From Burkholderia sp. Ax-1719 (GTDB taxonomy: Bacteria > Pseudomonadota > Gammaproteobacteria > Burkholderiales > Burkholderiaceae): DNA of 64,000 bases. The notes below the pieces were generated by a model, which was given only the letters and a program-made list of their open reading frames with translations, was not told the DNA's origin and made no database searches. Positions within the stretch are counted from its first letter, which is position 1, and every line of letters begins with the position of its first letter. The stretch spans positions 372,001-436,000 of the forward strand of contig NZ_VWWJ01000003.1 in the NCBI RefSeq assembly GCF_011753055.1, read 5' to 3'. Positions 28,303 to 37,195 of this stretch are shown here, one piece after another. Made by a program: the position numbers and the translations under genes.

Positions 28303-29730
28303 ATGACCCAATCCGCCCCGCAAGCTTTCCTCGACGCCTGTGCCGCCGCCATCGGCGCGCAGCACGTGCTGACCGACGCCCATGACACCGCGCCCTATGT
28401 CGCCGACTGGCGCAAGCGCTATCAGGGCGCGACCTGCGCGGTGCTCTGCCCGGCCAGCGCCGAGGAAACCGCCGCCGTCGTCAAGCTCGCGCACACGCAC
28501 CGCGTCGCGCTCGTGCCGCAGGGCGGCAACACCGGTCTCGCGGGTGGCGCGACACCCGACGCCAGCGGCCAGCAAGCCGTGCTGAGCCTGCGCCGCCTGA
28601 ACCGCGTGCGCGAGATCGACGCCCACAACAACACGATTACCGTCGAAGCCGGCGTGATTCTCGCCGAGGTCCAGGCACGCGCCGCCGACGCCGGCCGCCT
28701 GTTCCCGCTCTCGCTCGCCGCCGAAGGCAGCTGCACGATCGGCGGCAATCTGTCGACCAATGCGGGCGGCACCGGCGTGCTGCGCTACGGCAACACGCGC
28801 GAACTGTGTCTCGGTCTGGAAGTCGTGACGCCGCAGGGCGAACTGTGGGATGGACTGCGCGGCCTGCGCAAGGACAACACCGGCTACGATCTGCGCGATC
28901 TCTTTATCGGCGCGGAAGGCACGCTCGGCGTCATCACCGCCGCCGTCATGAAGCTGCACCCGCAACCGGCGGCCAGCGTCACGGCGCTCGCGGCGCTGGG
29001 ATCGGCGCATGCGGCGCTCGACTTTCTCGCGCTGGCGCAGCGCTACGCGGGGCCGCTGCTCACCGGCTTCGAGTTGATGTCGGACTTCTGCATGCAACTG
29101 GTGGGCCGTCATTTCCCGCAACTGCGCTATCCGTTCGCCGAACGCCACGCCCAGGTCGTGCTGCTCGAACTGTCCGACAACGAAAGCGAAGAACATGGTC
29201 GCGCGCTGTTCGAGCGCCTCATGGAAGCGGCGCTCGAACAGGGTCTGGTGGAAGACGCGGTGGTGGCGGAAAGCCTCGCGCAATCGCAGGCGTTCTGGAA
29301 TATCCGCGAACACATCCCGCTCGCGCAGGCCCAGGAAGGGTTGAATGTGAAACACGATATCGGCGTGCCGATTTCGCGCATCGGCCATTTCATCGAGGAA
29401 ACCGGCGCCGAAATCGCGCGCGCGGTGCCCGGCGCGCGCATGGTGACGTTCGGCCATCTGGGCGACGGCAATCTGCATTACAACGTGCAGGCGCCCGAAG
29501 GCGGCGACCCGAAGCAGTTCCTCGCCGATAACGAAAAGCTGCTCAACCGCATCGTGTATGACAGCGTCGCGCGCCATCGCGGCACGATCAGCGCGGAACA
29601 CGGTCTGGGCCAGTTGAAGGTCGACGAAAACGCGCACTACAAGAGCGAAGTCGAGCTGGGCATGATGCGCGCCATCAAGACGGCGCTCGATCCGCTCAAT
29701 CTGATGAATCCGGGCAAGGTGATTCGCTGA
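28303..29730 (+). CDS. FAD-binding oxidoreductase, D-2-hydroxyacid dehydrogenase family
   Basis: 475 residues with an N-terminal FAD-binding_4 domain (PQGGNTGLAGGATP near 67-80; AEGSCTIGGNLSTNAGG near 140) and a C-terminal FAD-oxidase_C domain (FGHLGDGNLHYNVQAP; SAEHGLGQLKVD). This is the D-lactate/D-2-hydroxyglutarate dehydrogenase architecture; D-2-hydroxyglutarate is a likely substrate because there is no separate GlcE/GlcF subunit nearby. Electrons probably go to ETF or quinone. A phosphoesterase gene follows after 33 bases. Confidence 0.9.
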   Translation: MTQSAPQAFLDACAAAIGAQHVLTDAHDTAPYVADWRKRYQGATCAVLCPASAEETAAVVKLAHTHRVALVPQGGNTGLAGGATPDASGQQAVLSLRRLNRVREIDAHNNTITVEAGVILAEVQARAADAGRLFPLSLAAEGSCTIGGNLSTNAGGTGVLRYGNTRELCLGLEVVTPQGELWDGLRGLRKDNTGYDLRDLFIGAEGTLGVITAAVMKLHPQPAASVTALAALGSAHAALDFLALAQRYAGPLLTGFELMSDFCMQLVGRHFPQLRYPFAERHAQVVLLELSDNESEEHGRALFERLMEAALEQGLVEDAVVAESLAQSQAFWNIREHIPLAQAQEGLNVKHDIGVPISRIGHFIEETGAEIARAVPGARMVTFGHLGDGNLHYNVQAPEGGDPKQFLADNEKLLNRIVYDSVARHRGTISAEHGLGQLKVDENAHYKSEVELGMMRAIKTALDPLNLMNPGKVIR

Positions 29731-29763
29731 GGCGAATCTCGCCAATCGCGAGGAGGCAACGCC

Positions 29764-30570
29764 GTGAAAATCCGCGTGCTGTCCGATCTGCATCTGGAGC
29801 TGGACGAACCCGTGCTGATTCCGCACGCCGAGGCCGACCTCGTCGTGCTCGCGGGTGATATCCATAATCACGGGCTGGGCCTGCGCTGGGCCGCCGAAAC
29901 CTTCGATGCGCAGGTGCCTGTGATCTACGTGCCGGGCAATCACGAGTACTACGACGGCGAACTCGGCGCACTGGAAACAGCGATGCGCGACGCCGCCGCG
30001 TCGCTCGACAACGTGCACTACCTGAATAACGGGACTTACGTCGATCCGGCCGGCCGCTTCCGCGTGCTGGGCACGACCCTATGGGCGGATTTCGCGCTGT
30101 TTGGCGCAGACGATGCAACCCGCGAAGCTGCGATCACGGAGGCGCGGCGCGTGATGCTCGACTTCAAGGGGATGATTCAGGTGTCGTGGCCGTCAAGCGT
30201 CGAGGCCGGCGCGCGCGACTTTACGCCGGCGGACTCACTGGCGCTGCACGCGCACGCGCGCGCCTGGCTGGAAGCGGAACTGGCCACGCCCTTCGCGGGC
30301 AAGACGATTGTGGTGACGCATCACGCGCCGCATCGGCTCAGTCTTGCGCAGCGGTATGCGAGCGATCCGGTATCGGCGGGATTCGTGAGCGACCTCGGCG
30401 CGCTGGTGGGCGCGCCCACGGCGCTCTGGGTGCACGGCCACACGCATACCGGCTTCGATTACACCGTCAACGGCACGCGTGTTGTGTGCAATCCGCGCGG
30501 CTATCGCGACCGCCGCAGCGGTCTGCCGGAGAATCCGGCGTTTGCGTGGGACAAGGTGGTGGAGATTTGA
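29764..30570 (+). CDS. Calcineurin-like metallophosphoesterase
   Basis: 268 residues with all dimetal-site motifs in order: SDLHLE (D8, H10), GDIHNHG, GNHEYY (about 59-64), HHAPH (about 183) and HGHTHTG (about 223). It hydrolyses phosphomonoesters or diesters; the substrate is unknown. GAGGAGG precedes the ATG, and it is likely co-transcribed with the upstream dehydrogenase. Confidence 0.9.
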   Translation: MKIRVLSDLHLELDEPVLIPHAEADLVVLAGDIHNHGLGLRWAAETFDAQVPVIYVPGNHEYYDGELGALETAMRDAAASLDNVHYLNNGTYVDPAGRFRVLGTTLWADFALFGADDATREAAITEARRVMLDFKGMIQVSWPSSVEAGARDFTPADSLALHAHARAWLEAELATPFAGKTIVVTHHAPHRLSLAQRYASDPVSAGFVSDLGALVGAPTALWVHGHTHTGFDYTVNGTRVVCNPRGYRDRRSGLPENPAFAWDKVVEI

Positions 30571-30598
30571 GGGTGCCGTGCACGCACTCGCGATGCGC

Positions 30599-30751
30599 TC
30601 AGCGCAGGCCGCGCGAGCGGTCCACCGGTCGCTGCACGCGCAGCGTGACAGGCTGAAGCTGCGTGCGGCGCATGCGCAGAAGATCGCGTGATGCGGCGAT
30701 GCCGATCAGGCCCATCATCACGGCGATGCCGATCATCAGATGCGTATCCAT
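30599..30751 (-). CDS. Small single-span membrane protein (50 aa)
   Basis: A 50-codon frame starting MDTHLMIGIAVMMGLIGIAA and ending with an arginine-rich tail (RVQRPVDRSRGLR). Residues 5-20 are a hydrophobic helix followed by a positively charged segment, so it should insert with the C-terminus inside. GAGGATTTCC precedes the ATG. It is convergent with the phosphoesterase gene and 140 bases downstream of the LysR gene. Size, helix and ribosome site make it plausible as a real small protein; function is unknown. Confidence 0.5.
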   Translation of the reverse strand: MDTHLMIGIAVMMGLIGIAASRDLLRMRRTQLQPVTLRVQRPVDRSRGLR

Positions 30752-30891
30752 GGAAATCCTCGGGTTCTGGCGAATTGACGTTTCAGAGGCGCTACCTTAT
30801 CAATCCGCCGCCCGCTTGTGCGTAAGGAAGTGTTGCCAGAAGGCGAAGCTGTAACAGCCTGTCACAGCACGCGCCCGAGGCAGCCAGATAC

Positions 30892-31830
30892 TTACGTGCG
30901 CGCGAACTGGCGCAGCTCGGTCTGATCCTTCGCGAGCGTTGCTGGCAGCGTCTCGCGCAACATCTCCACCCACGTGCGGATCTTCGCGTCCAGGTACTGG
31001 CGCGACGGGTACATTGCGAACACCGTCATCTCCTGCGAGCGGTATTCCGGCAGAATCCACACGAGTTCCCCGCTGCGCAGGCCGCTGATGGCCGAATAGA
31101 TCGGCAGCAGCCCCACGCCCATGCCTTCGCGCACGCCCACCGCCATGGCTTCGGCCACATTCACCTGAAAGGTCGCCGGCCCGAGGTCGATGGTCTCGAT
31201 GCCCTGCGGTCCCGCGAACTGCCATTGCGAGGCGGGAAACACCGGCGTCACCAGCTGCAGACAGCGGTGATTGACGAGGTCATGCGGCGTCTGCGGCACG
31301 CCGTGACGCTCCAGATAGGCGGGCGACGCGCAGGCAATGCTGAATGCGCTGGTCAGCCGCTGCGAGACAAAGCCCGAATCCGGCAGGTCGGTGGCCAGCA
31401 CCAGCGCCACGTCGTAGCCCTCGTCGAGCAGGTCCGGCATCCGCTGGGCCAGCGTCAATTCGATATGGACGTCGGGATACTGCGCCTGATATTGCCCCAC
31501 CGCCGGCACCACATAGTGCTGGCCGAAGCTCGTCATGGCGTGGACCTTGAGCTTGCCCGACGGGCGTGCATGCGCGTCGCCGGCTTCGGCTTCCGCCTGA
31601 TCCACGTAGGCCAGGATCTGCTCGCAGCGCTGCAGATAACGCTCGCCGGCTTCGGTGAGCGCGATGCGGCGCGTGGTGCGGTTCAGAAGGCGCGTGCGCA
31701 GGTGCGCCTCCAGATCGGAGACCGCGCGCGACGCGTAAGCCGTCGTCGTATTCAGGTGCTGGGCGGCGCCGGTAAAGCTGCCTGCCTCCACCACCCGGAC
31801 GAATACACGCATGTTTTGAAGCGTATCCAT
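30892..31830 (-). CDS. LysR-family regulator of the divergent efflux operon
   Basis: 312 residues: winged helix-turn-helix at 1-60 (MRVFVRVVEAGSFTGAAQHL, RAVSDLEAHLRTRLLNRTTR) and an effector-binding domain from about 90. It is divergent from an AaeB/fusaric-acid-type efflux operon, the standard placement for AaeR-like activators that respond to aromatic carboxylic acids. Inverted repeats in the 155-base divergent region are likely binding sites. The inducer is inferred. Confidence 0.92.
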   Translation of the reverse strand: MDTLQNMRVFVRVVEAGSFTGAAQHLNTTTAYASRAVSDLEAHLRTRLLNRTTRRIALTEAGERYLQRCEQILAYVDQAEAEAGDAHARPSGKLKVHAMTSFGQHYVVPAVGQYQAQYPDVHIELTLAQRMPDLLDEGYDVALVLATDLPDSGFVSQRLTSAFSIACASPAYLERHGVPQTPHDLVNHRCLQLVTPVFPASQWQFAGPQGIETIDLGPATFQVNVAEAMAVGVREGMGVGLLPIYSAISGLRSGELVWILPEYRSQEMTVFAMYPSRQYLDAKIRTWVEMLRETLPATLAKDQTELRQFART

Positions 31831-31886
31831 ACCAATCCTCTTTCTGACGGACCTATTGTTGCACGTTTTGCAAAATCAATTATCTC

Positions 31887-31948
31887 ATAACCCGTAAGAA
31901 TGCCTTGCATCCTTACCGGTTATTCGCCAATCAAGCAAAAAATATAAT
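31887..31948 (+). promoter_or_regulatory. Predicted LysR site and promoter of the efflux operon
   Basis: ATAACCCGTAAG (31887-31898) and CTTACCGGTTAT (31912-31923) are inverted copies matching at 11 of 12 positions with a 13-base spacer. A perfect TATAAT lies at 31943-31948, and the hexamer 17 bases before it (31920-31925) is poor (TTATTC) and overlaps the right arm. A weak -35 covered by a dyad fits an activator-dependent promoter. A second repeat, TTGCA-N5-TGCAA, lies at 31859-31873 nearer the regulator gene. Confidence 0.6.
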
Positions 31949-31985
31949 GACGCACAGCAATCTATAGCCAGTAAAGGAGTAAATC

Positions 31986-33572
31986 GTGCAGTCTCCGGTA
32001 CCGAAAGGACTAGCCGTAGCCGCGGTTCTTACGTTCTCGTTGATAATCGCGGGATGCGCCAGTACCGGGGGAATCGCCCCAGAAGCGAAGCACGTCGACG
32101 CGAGCGAGCTGGACGCCGGCTCGGCGATCCGCGCCGCCAACACCGACGCCGCCTGGCCCGCCAGCGACTGGTGGCGCGGCTACAACGACCCGCAACTGAA
32201 TAGCTGGATCGAAGCGTCGATCTCGGGCAATCCGTCGCTCGCCGCCGCCCAGGCGCGCGTGCGCGAAGCGCGCTCGATGGCGGGCGTGGCCGAAGCCGGC
32301 CTGCTGCCGCAGATCAACGGCAGCATGTCCGTGCAGCGCCAGCATTGGTCCGACAATATCTATTACGGCCCGGGCTCGCTCGCCAACTCGAATTCCTGGA
32401 ACAACACCGCCACGCTCGGCCTGTCCTATCACCTCGATCTCTGGGGCCAGGACAAGAACAACGCCGAACGCGCACTCGACGCCGCTCACGCCTCCGCCGC
32501 CGACGCGCGCGCCGCGCAGCTCGAACTGGAAGTCAACGTCACGCGCGCGTACATCGATATGTCGATGAACTACGCGCTGCTCGATATTGCGAAGCAAACG
32601 CTCGCCGAACAGCAGAAGGTCCTCGCGCTCGCGCAGCGTCGCCTGAAGGGCGGCATCGGCACGCAGCTCGAAGTGAGCCAGGCCGAAACGCCGCTGCCCG
32701 AGTACGAACGCCAGATCGATTCGCTCGAAGAAGCGATCGCGCTGGGCAAGAACCAGCTCGCGGCGCTGGCGGGCAAAGGCCCCGGCGCGGGCGAAGCGAT
32801 CCAGCGTCCGGCGCTCTCGCTGGCCGCTCCGGCAGGTCTGCCTTCGGCGCTGCCGGCCGAACTGATCGGCCATCGCCCGGACATCGTGGCGGCGCGCTGG
32901 ACCGTCGCCGCCCAGGCGCGCGGCATCGACGTGGCCAAGGCCGACTTCTATCCGAACATCAACCTGCTGGTGTCGATGGGCGGTTATGCGGCCGCCGGCC
33001 CGCTGTTCCAGTTCCTGAAGTCGATGAGCGGCAGCTACGCGGGCGGCCCCGCCCTTTCGCTGCCGATCTTCGACGGCGGACGCCTGCGCTCGCAACTCGG
33101 CGCGCAATCGGCGGCTTACGACATCGCCGTGGATCAGTACAACCAGACCATCGTCACCGCGCTCAAGGAAATCGCCGATCAGGTGGTGCGCATGCGCTCG
33201 CTGGCGACCCAGGAAGACGATGCGCATCGCTCGGTGGCGGCCGCGCAGCGCAATTACGACCTCTCGCAGGAAGGCTATCGCCGCGGTCTGACCGACTACC
33301 TCAACGTGCTGATCGCGCAGACGCAATTGCTGCGCGCGCAGGAAGGCGTCGCGCGTATTCAGGCCGAACGCCTGACCGCGCACGCAACGCTGGTGGCGGC
33401 GCTGGGCGGCGGCACGATCAGCGCAACCGCCGATGCGGCCGCCGACCCGGCCGTCGCCAGCCCGACGCCCGCCGAGCAACTGCCCGCGCACGGCAAGAAG
33501 ACGCGCGCCGTGCCGCTCGCGCCTGCCGCGCTGCTGGCGCCGCACTCGTCGGCGGCTGACGGTATTCACTGA
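31986..33572 (+). CDS. Outer-membrane efflux lipoprotein (NodT/OprM type)
   Basis: 528 residues, GTG start preceded by AAAGGAG. The N-terminus is a lipoprotein signal with lipobox LIIAGC (acylated C24). Two outer-membrane efflux (TolC-like) repeats follow, including LEVNVTRAYIDMSMNYALLD and the C-terminal SLPIFDGGRLRSQLGAQ. It forms the trimeric exit duct for the adjacent pump. The last about 50 residues are a polar tail beyond the TolC fold. First gene of the efflux operon, 11 bases before the pump gene. Confidence 0.92.
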   Translation: MQSPVPKGLAVAAVLTFSLIIAGCASTGGIAPEAKHVDASELDAGSAIRAANTDAAWPASDWWRGYNDPQLNSWIEASISGNPSLAAAQARVREARSMAGVAEAGLLPQINGSMSVQRQHWSDNIYYGPGSLANSNSWNNTATLGLSYHLDLWGQDKNNAERALDAAHASAADARAAQLELEVNVTRAYIDMSMNYALLDIAKQTLAEQQKVLALAQRRLKGGIGTQLEVSQAETPLPEYERQIDSLEEAIALGKNQLAALAGKGPGAGEAIQRPALSLAAPAGLPSALPAELIGHRPDIVAARWTVAAQARGIDVAKADFYPNINLLVSMGGYAAAGPLFQFLKSMSGSYAGGPALSLPIFDGGRLRSQLGAQSAAYDIAVDQYNQTIVTALKEIADQVVRMRSLATQEDDAHRSVAAAQRNYDLSQEGYRRGLTDYLNVLIAQTQLLRAQEGVARIQAERLTAHATLVAALGGGTISATADAAADPAVASPTPAEQLPAHGKKTRAVPLAPAALLAPHSSAADGIH

Positions 33573-33583
33573 GGCGCGCGACG

Positions 33584-35839
33584 ATGCAAGCCTCCTCTTC
33601 CTCTTCGCAACCGGACGGCCAGGGCTTCCTCAAAGCCTTCGCCGACTGGGCGCGCACCGACGGCCTCGTCTGGCTCTATCTGTTCAAGACCATCGCCGCC
33701 GCGCTCATCGCGCTCGGCATTGCGATGAAGCTCGAACTGCCCTCGCCGCGCACCGCCATGACGACGGTGTTCATCGTCATGCAGCCGCAAAGCGGCCCGG
33801 TGTTCGCCAAGAGCTTCTACCGGATCTGCGGCACGCTCGTGGGCCTCGTCGTGATGCTCGCGCTGATCGGCCTGTTTGCGCAGCAGCCCGAACTTTTCAT
33901 CGCCACCACGGCGATGTGGGTGGGCGTGTGCACGGCGGGCGCGGCGCGTAACCGCAATTTCCGTTCGTACGGCTTCGTGCTCGCCGGTTATACGGCGGCG
34001 CTGATCGGCATTCCGGCTTCGCAGAATCCCGACGGCGCGTTCATGTCCGCCATGACCCGCGTGGCCGAAATCTCGATCGGCATTCTCGCCTCCGGCGCGG
34101 TGAGCGCGATCGTGTTTCCGCAATATACGGGCGAGCTGCTGCGCTCCACGGTGCGCCGCCGCTTTTCGTCGTTCGTCGACTATGTGTCGGCGTCGCTGGC
34201 CGGACGCATCGACCGTTCGCAGATCGAAGCCACCAACGCGCGTTTCGTGACCGATATCGTCGGCTTCGAAGCAAGCCGCAGCAATGCCGTGTTCGAATCG
34301 CCCGATTCGCGCATGCGCTCAGGGCGACTCGCGCGCCTGAACACCGAGTTCATGGCGGCGTCGACGCGCTTTCACGCGCTGCATCAGCTGATGAACCGTC
34401 TGCGACACGAAGGCTCGACGGCTACCGTGGCCGCGCTCGAACCGTATTTCCACGAGATCGCGCCGCTGTTCGACAAGGCCGGCGAGCGCGTGCTGACCGC
34501 CGCCGACGCCACGCATGCCTCGGCGCAGCTTTCGCAATACCGTGCGGCGCTGCCCAAACGCGTGCGCGAAACGCGCGACCAGCTCGTCGCCAGCCTGAGC
34601 GATGCCGAAAAAGCCGCCAGCCTGCTCGACTTCGATACCGCGACCGAGCTGTTCTACCGCTTCGTGCACGAGATGAACGAGTACACGGCGACCTACGCGT
34701 CGCTGGCCGTCGACACGCATTCGCGCGAGAAGTGGATCGCGCGCTACGTGCCGAAGACCAACCTGTTCGCCGCGAGCGTGCACGGCGTGCGCGCCGCCAT
34801 CGTCATGGGTCTGCTGGGCGCGTTCTGGATCGCCACGGCCTGGCCGAGCGGCACCAACCTCGTGCTCAATGCCGCCGCCACCTGCGCGCTGGCATCGGCC
34901 TCGCCCGCCCCGACGCGCATGTCGAGCCAGATGGCGGTTGGCACGATGATCGCGGCAATCGTCGGCATGATCCTGACGTTCGGCGTGTTTCCGCACATCG
35001 ACGGCTTCCCGATGCTGTGCGTGGCGCTCGCGCCGGCGCTGGCCTTCGGCACTTTCCTGACGACGCGCCCGGCCTACGCCGGTTATGGCGTGGGCTACTG
35101 CATCTTCCTGTGCTTCCTCGCGGGCCCGGACAACGTGGTGCAGTACAACCCGAGCGGCTATATCAACGACGCATTCGCACTGGTGGTGTCGCAGATCGTT
35201 TCGGCCGCCGCCTTCGCGGTGCTGCTGCCGCCTTCGACGCCGTGGCTGCGCAACCGACTGCTGGCCAATCTGCGCGGCCAGGCCGTGCATGCGTGCCGCG
35301 CGCGCCTGCAAAGGCTGCCGGGCATCGCAGGCGTGGCGGGCTTGCGCAACCGCTTCGAAAGCGGCGCGCGCGATCTGATGTTCCAGCTCAACGCGCTCGC
35401 GGGCAAGGACGAAGCGTTCCGCCAGGACACGCTGCGCTGGATGTTCTCGACGCTCGAAATCGGCAATGCCGCGATCGATCTGCGCGAGGAACTGAGCGCG
35501 CTGCCGGACCATCCGCGCTTCAACACGCACGCGCCCTGGCGCACGCAGACCGCCGCGACGCTCAAGAGCGTGGCCGCGCTGTTCGAGCGCCCGGATGCGC
35601 GTCGCCATGCCGCCGCGCTGGTCACGACGAGCGCCGCCATCGGCGCTGCGCAAGCGGTGCTCGAAGACGTGCTGCGCGAGGACGCGCCGCGCGAAGAGCG
35701 CCACCCGCTCCAGCGCTGCCTGAGCCATCTGCATTTCATCCGCACCGCGCTGATCGATCCGCAATCGCCGTTCGCGGCCTATGCGGGCACAAGCGCCGCC
35801 GATACGAACCATCCGCAAGGAGCGAACCATGCCTCGTGA
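33584..35839 (+). CDS. FUSC-family inner-membrane efflux pump (AaeB-like)
   Basis: 751 residues in the aromatic acid exporter/fusaric acid resistance family. Two blocks of hydrophobic helices (about 25-180 and 395-560) flank cytoplasmic segments. It starts with FLKAFADWARTDGLVWLYLF and contains TAMTTVFIVMQPQSGPVFAK, the conserved first-block motif. With its outer-membrane and HlyD-type partners it should export aromatic carboxylates such as hydroxybenzoates or fusaric acid. The substrate is inferred from family and gene order. Confidence 0.9.
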   Translation: MQASSSSSQPDGQGFLKAFADWARTDGLVWLYLFKTIAAALIALGIAMKLELPSPRTAMTTVFIVMQPQSGPVFAKSFYRICGTLVGLVVMLALIGLFAQQPELFIATTAMWVGVCTAGAARNRNFRSYGFVLAGYTAALIGIPASQNPDGAFMSAMTRVAEISIGILASGAVSAIVFPQYTGELLRSTVRRRFSSFVDYVSASLAGRIDRSQIEATNARFVTDIVGFEASRSNAVFESPDSRMRSGRLARLNTEFMAASTRFHALHQLMNRLRHEGSTATVAALEPYFHEIAPLFDKAGERVLTAADATHASAQLSQYRAALPKRVRETRDQLVASLSDAEKAASLLDFDTATELFYRFVHEMNEYTATYASLAVDTHSREKWIARYVPKTNLFAASVHGVRAAIVMGLLGAFWIATAWPSGTNLVLNAAATCALASASPAPTRMSSQMAVGTMIAAIVGMILTFGVFPHIDGFPMLCVALAPALAFGTFLTTRPAYAGYGVGYCIFLCFLAGPDNVVQYNPSGYINDAFALVVSQIVSAAAFAVLLPPSTPWLRNRLLANLRGQAVHACRARLQRLPGIAGVAGLRNRFESGARDLMFQLNALAGKDEAFRQDTLRWMFSTLEIGNAAIDLREELSALPDHPRFNTHAPWRTQTAATLKSVAALFERPDARRHAAALVTTSAAIGAAQAVLEDVLREDAPREERHPLQRCLSHLHFIRTALIDPQSPFAAYAGTSAADTNHPQGANHAS

Positions 35840-36029
35840 CGTTGCGTTTCTGGACGCCTACATTCCGGCGATCGTGCTGCTCTTCATTCTGGGCGCGGCC
35901 ATCACCTGGGTGCTCGATTCCGTGCTGGCCCGAACCGGCCTGTATCGCATCGTGTGGCACCCGTCCCTGTTCCGCGTGAGTCTGCTCGTGGTCGTGTGCT
36001 GCGTGATCGGGCTTGCGGTTTATCGCTGA
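35829..36029 (+). CDS. DUF1656 small inner-membrane protein
   Basis: 66 residues with two transmembrane helices (IPAIVLLFILGAAITWVL and VSLLVVVCCVIGLAVY), matching AaeX/DUF1656. It overlaps the pump gene by 11 bases, and CAAGGAG precedes its ATG. Proteins of this family are nearly always encoded between FUSC pumps and HlyD adaptors; their role is not established. Confidence 0.92.
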   Translation: MPRDVAFLDAYIPAIVLLFILGAAITWVLDSVLARTGLYRIVWHPSLFRVSLLVVVCCVIGLAVYR

Positions 36030-36074
36030 ACCTCGCTGAACCATCGTGAACCGGCGTTGAACCGGCTAAGAATC

Positions 36075-36938
36075 ATGACTATCCGAAACATCATTGGCTT
36101 TATCGCGACGGCGATCATCTTCGTCGTCGCCATCCTGGTCGGCCGCGCGCTGTGGGTCCACTACATGGACGAGCCGTGGACGCGCGACGGCCGCGTGCGC
36201 GCCGAAGTGGTCAACATCGCCCCCGACGTCTCCGGCGCGGTGGTCGAGTTGCCCGTCAAGGACAACCAGTTCGTGCACAAGGGCGACCTGCTGATGCAGA
36301 TCGACCCGTCGCACTACCAGATCGCCGTCGAACAGGCCGAAGCCGCCGTGGCCGCGCGCAAGGCCGAGCTGACCATGAAGCTCGACGACGCCCGCCGCCG
36401 CGCCGATATGGACAGCCTGGTGGTTTCGCAGGAAAACCGCGAAAACGCCTCGCACACCGCCAATTCGGCGCAGGCGCAGTACCAGCAGGCCATCGCCGCG
36501 CTCGACGCCGCCAAGCTCAACCTCGAACGCACGCGCGTGATCTCGCCGGTGGACGGCTACATCACCAACCTGCAGGTGTTCAAGGGCGACTACGCGATCG
36601 CCGGCCAGGCGAAACTCGCCGTGGTCGACAGCCACTCGTTCTGGGTCTACGGCTACTTCGAGGAAACCAAGCTGCCGCACGTGCAGGTGGGCAACAAGGC
36701 CGATATCAAGCTGATGAGCGGCGGCACGCTCGAAGGCCACGTGGAAAGCATTTCGCGCGGCATTTACGACCGTGACAATCCGCAAAGCCGCGAACTGCTC
36801 GCCGACGTGAACCCGACCTTCAACTGGGTGCGTCTCGCGCAGCGCGTGCCGGTTCGCATCCACATCGACAAGGTGCCGGACGGCATGATTCTGTCGGCGG
36901 GCACGACCTGCACGGTGGTGGTCAAGCCGGGCGCGTAA
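36075..36938 (+). CDS. HlyD/AaeA-type periplasmic adaptor
   Basis: 287 residues: an N-terminal membrane anchor (about 5-25), a biotinyl-lipoyl-like half (VVELPVKDNQFVHKGDLLMQ), an alpha-helical hairpin with Q/A-rich sequence (NSAQAQYQQAIAALDAAK) and a beta-barrel domain near the end. It bridges the FUSC pump and the outer-membrane duct. It could start six codons earlier at TTG; I prefer ATG. A terminator follows, closing the four-gene operon. Confidence 0.92.
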   Translation: MTIRNIIGFIATAIIFVVAILVGRALWVHYMDEPWTRDGRVRAEVVNIAPDVSGAVVELPVKDNQFVHKGDLLMQIDPSHYQIAVEQAEAAVAARKAELTMKLDDARRRADMDSLVVSQENRENASHTANSAQAQYQQAIAALDAAKLNLERTRVISPVDGYITNLQVFKGDYAIAGQAKLAVVDSHSFWVYGYFEETKLPHVQVGNKADIKLMSGGTLEGHVESISRGIYDRDNPQSRELLADVNPTFNWVRLAQRVPVRIHIDKVPDGMILSAGTTCTVVVKPGA

Positions 36939-36980
36939 GTGCGCAAAAGCCCGCTCGACTGAGCGTGGACCGACGATGAA

Positions 36981-37005
36981 GAGCGCCTGCGGGCGCTCTT
37001 TTTTT
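36981..37005 (+). terminator. Terminator of the efflux operon
   Basis: GAGCGCC and GGCGCTC with a TGCG loop, followed by seven T. It lies 43 bases after the adaptor stop codon. Confidence 0.9.
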
Positions 37006-37129
37006 GCGCGTGTTTCTGGCGCGTTTAACGTTGCCTTGAAGCTTCTGCGCACTTTCCAGGCATGTCCTGACAGACAATGTCCCGGGTGTGCAAAATGTGG
37101 TCGGCCATTCGGCCAAACCGCCTTGCGCC

Positions 37130-37143
37130 TTGACTCACGTCAA
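37130..37143. promoter_or_regulatory. FNR/Anr-type box upstream of the HybD-like gene
   Basis: TTGACTCACGTCAA is a perfect TTGAC-N4-GTCAA dyad, the half-site form used by FNR/Anr/NnrR-type regulators (consensus TTGAT-N4-ATCAA). It ends 52 bases before the predicted GTG start. A class II geometry (centre at -41.5) would put the transcription start near 37178, and a weak -10-like GACTAT is at 37166-37171, as expected. Confidence 0.6.
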
Positions 37144-37195
37144 CACGAAAACGGCTCACACCTAGGACTATTCTGACTCTACTGTCCTTCGCCAA

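Noticed and set aside
37130..37135. TTGACT as a sigma-70 -35 box
   Set aside because: No -10 hexamer lies 16-18 bases downstream; the same bases form a better explained FNR-type dyad.
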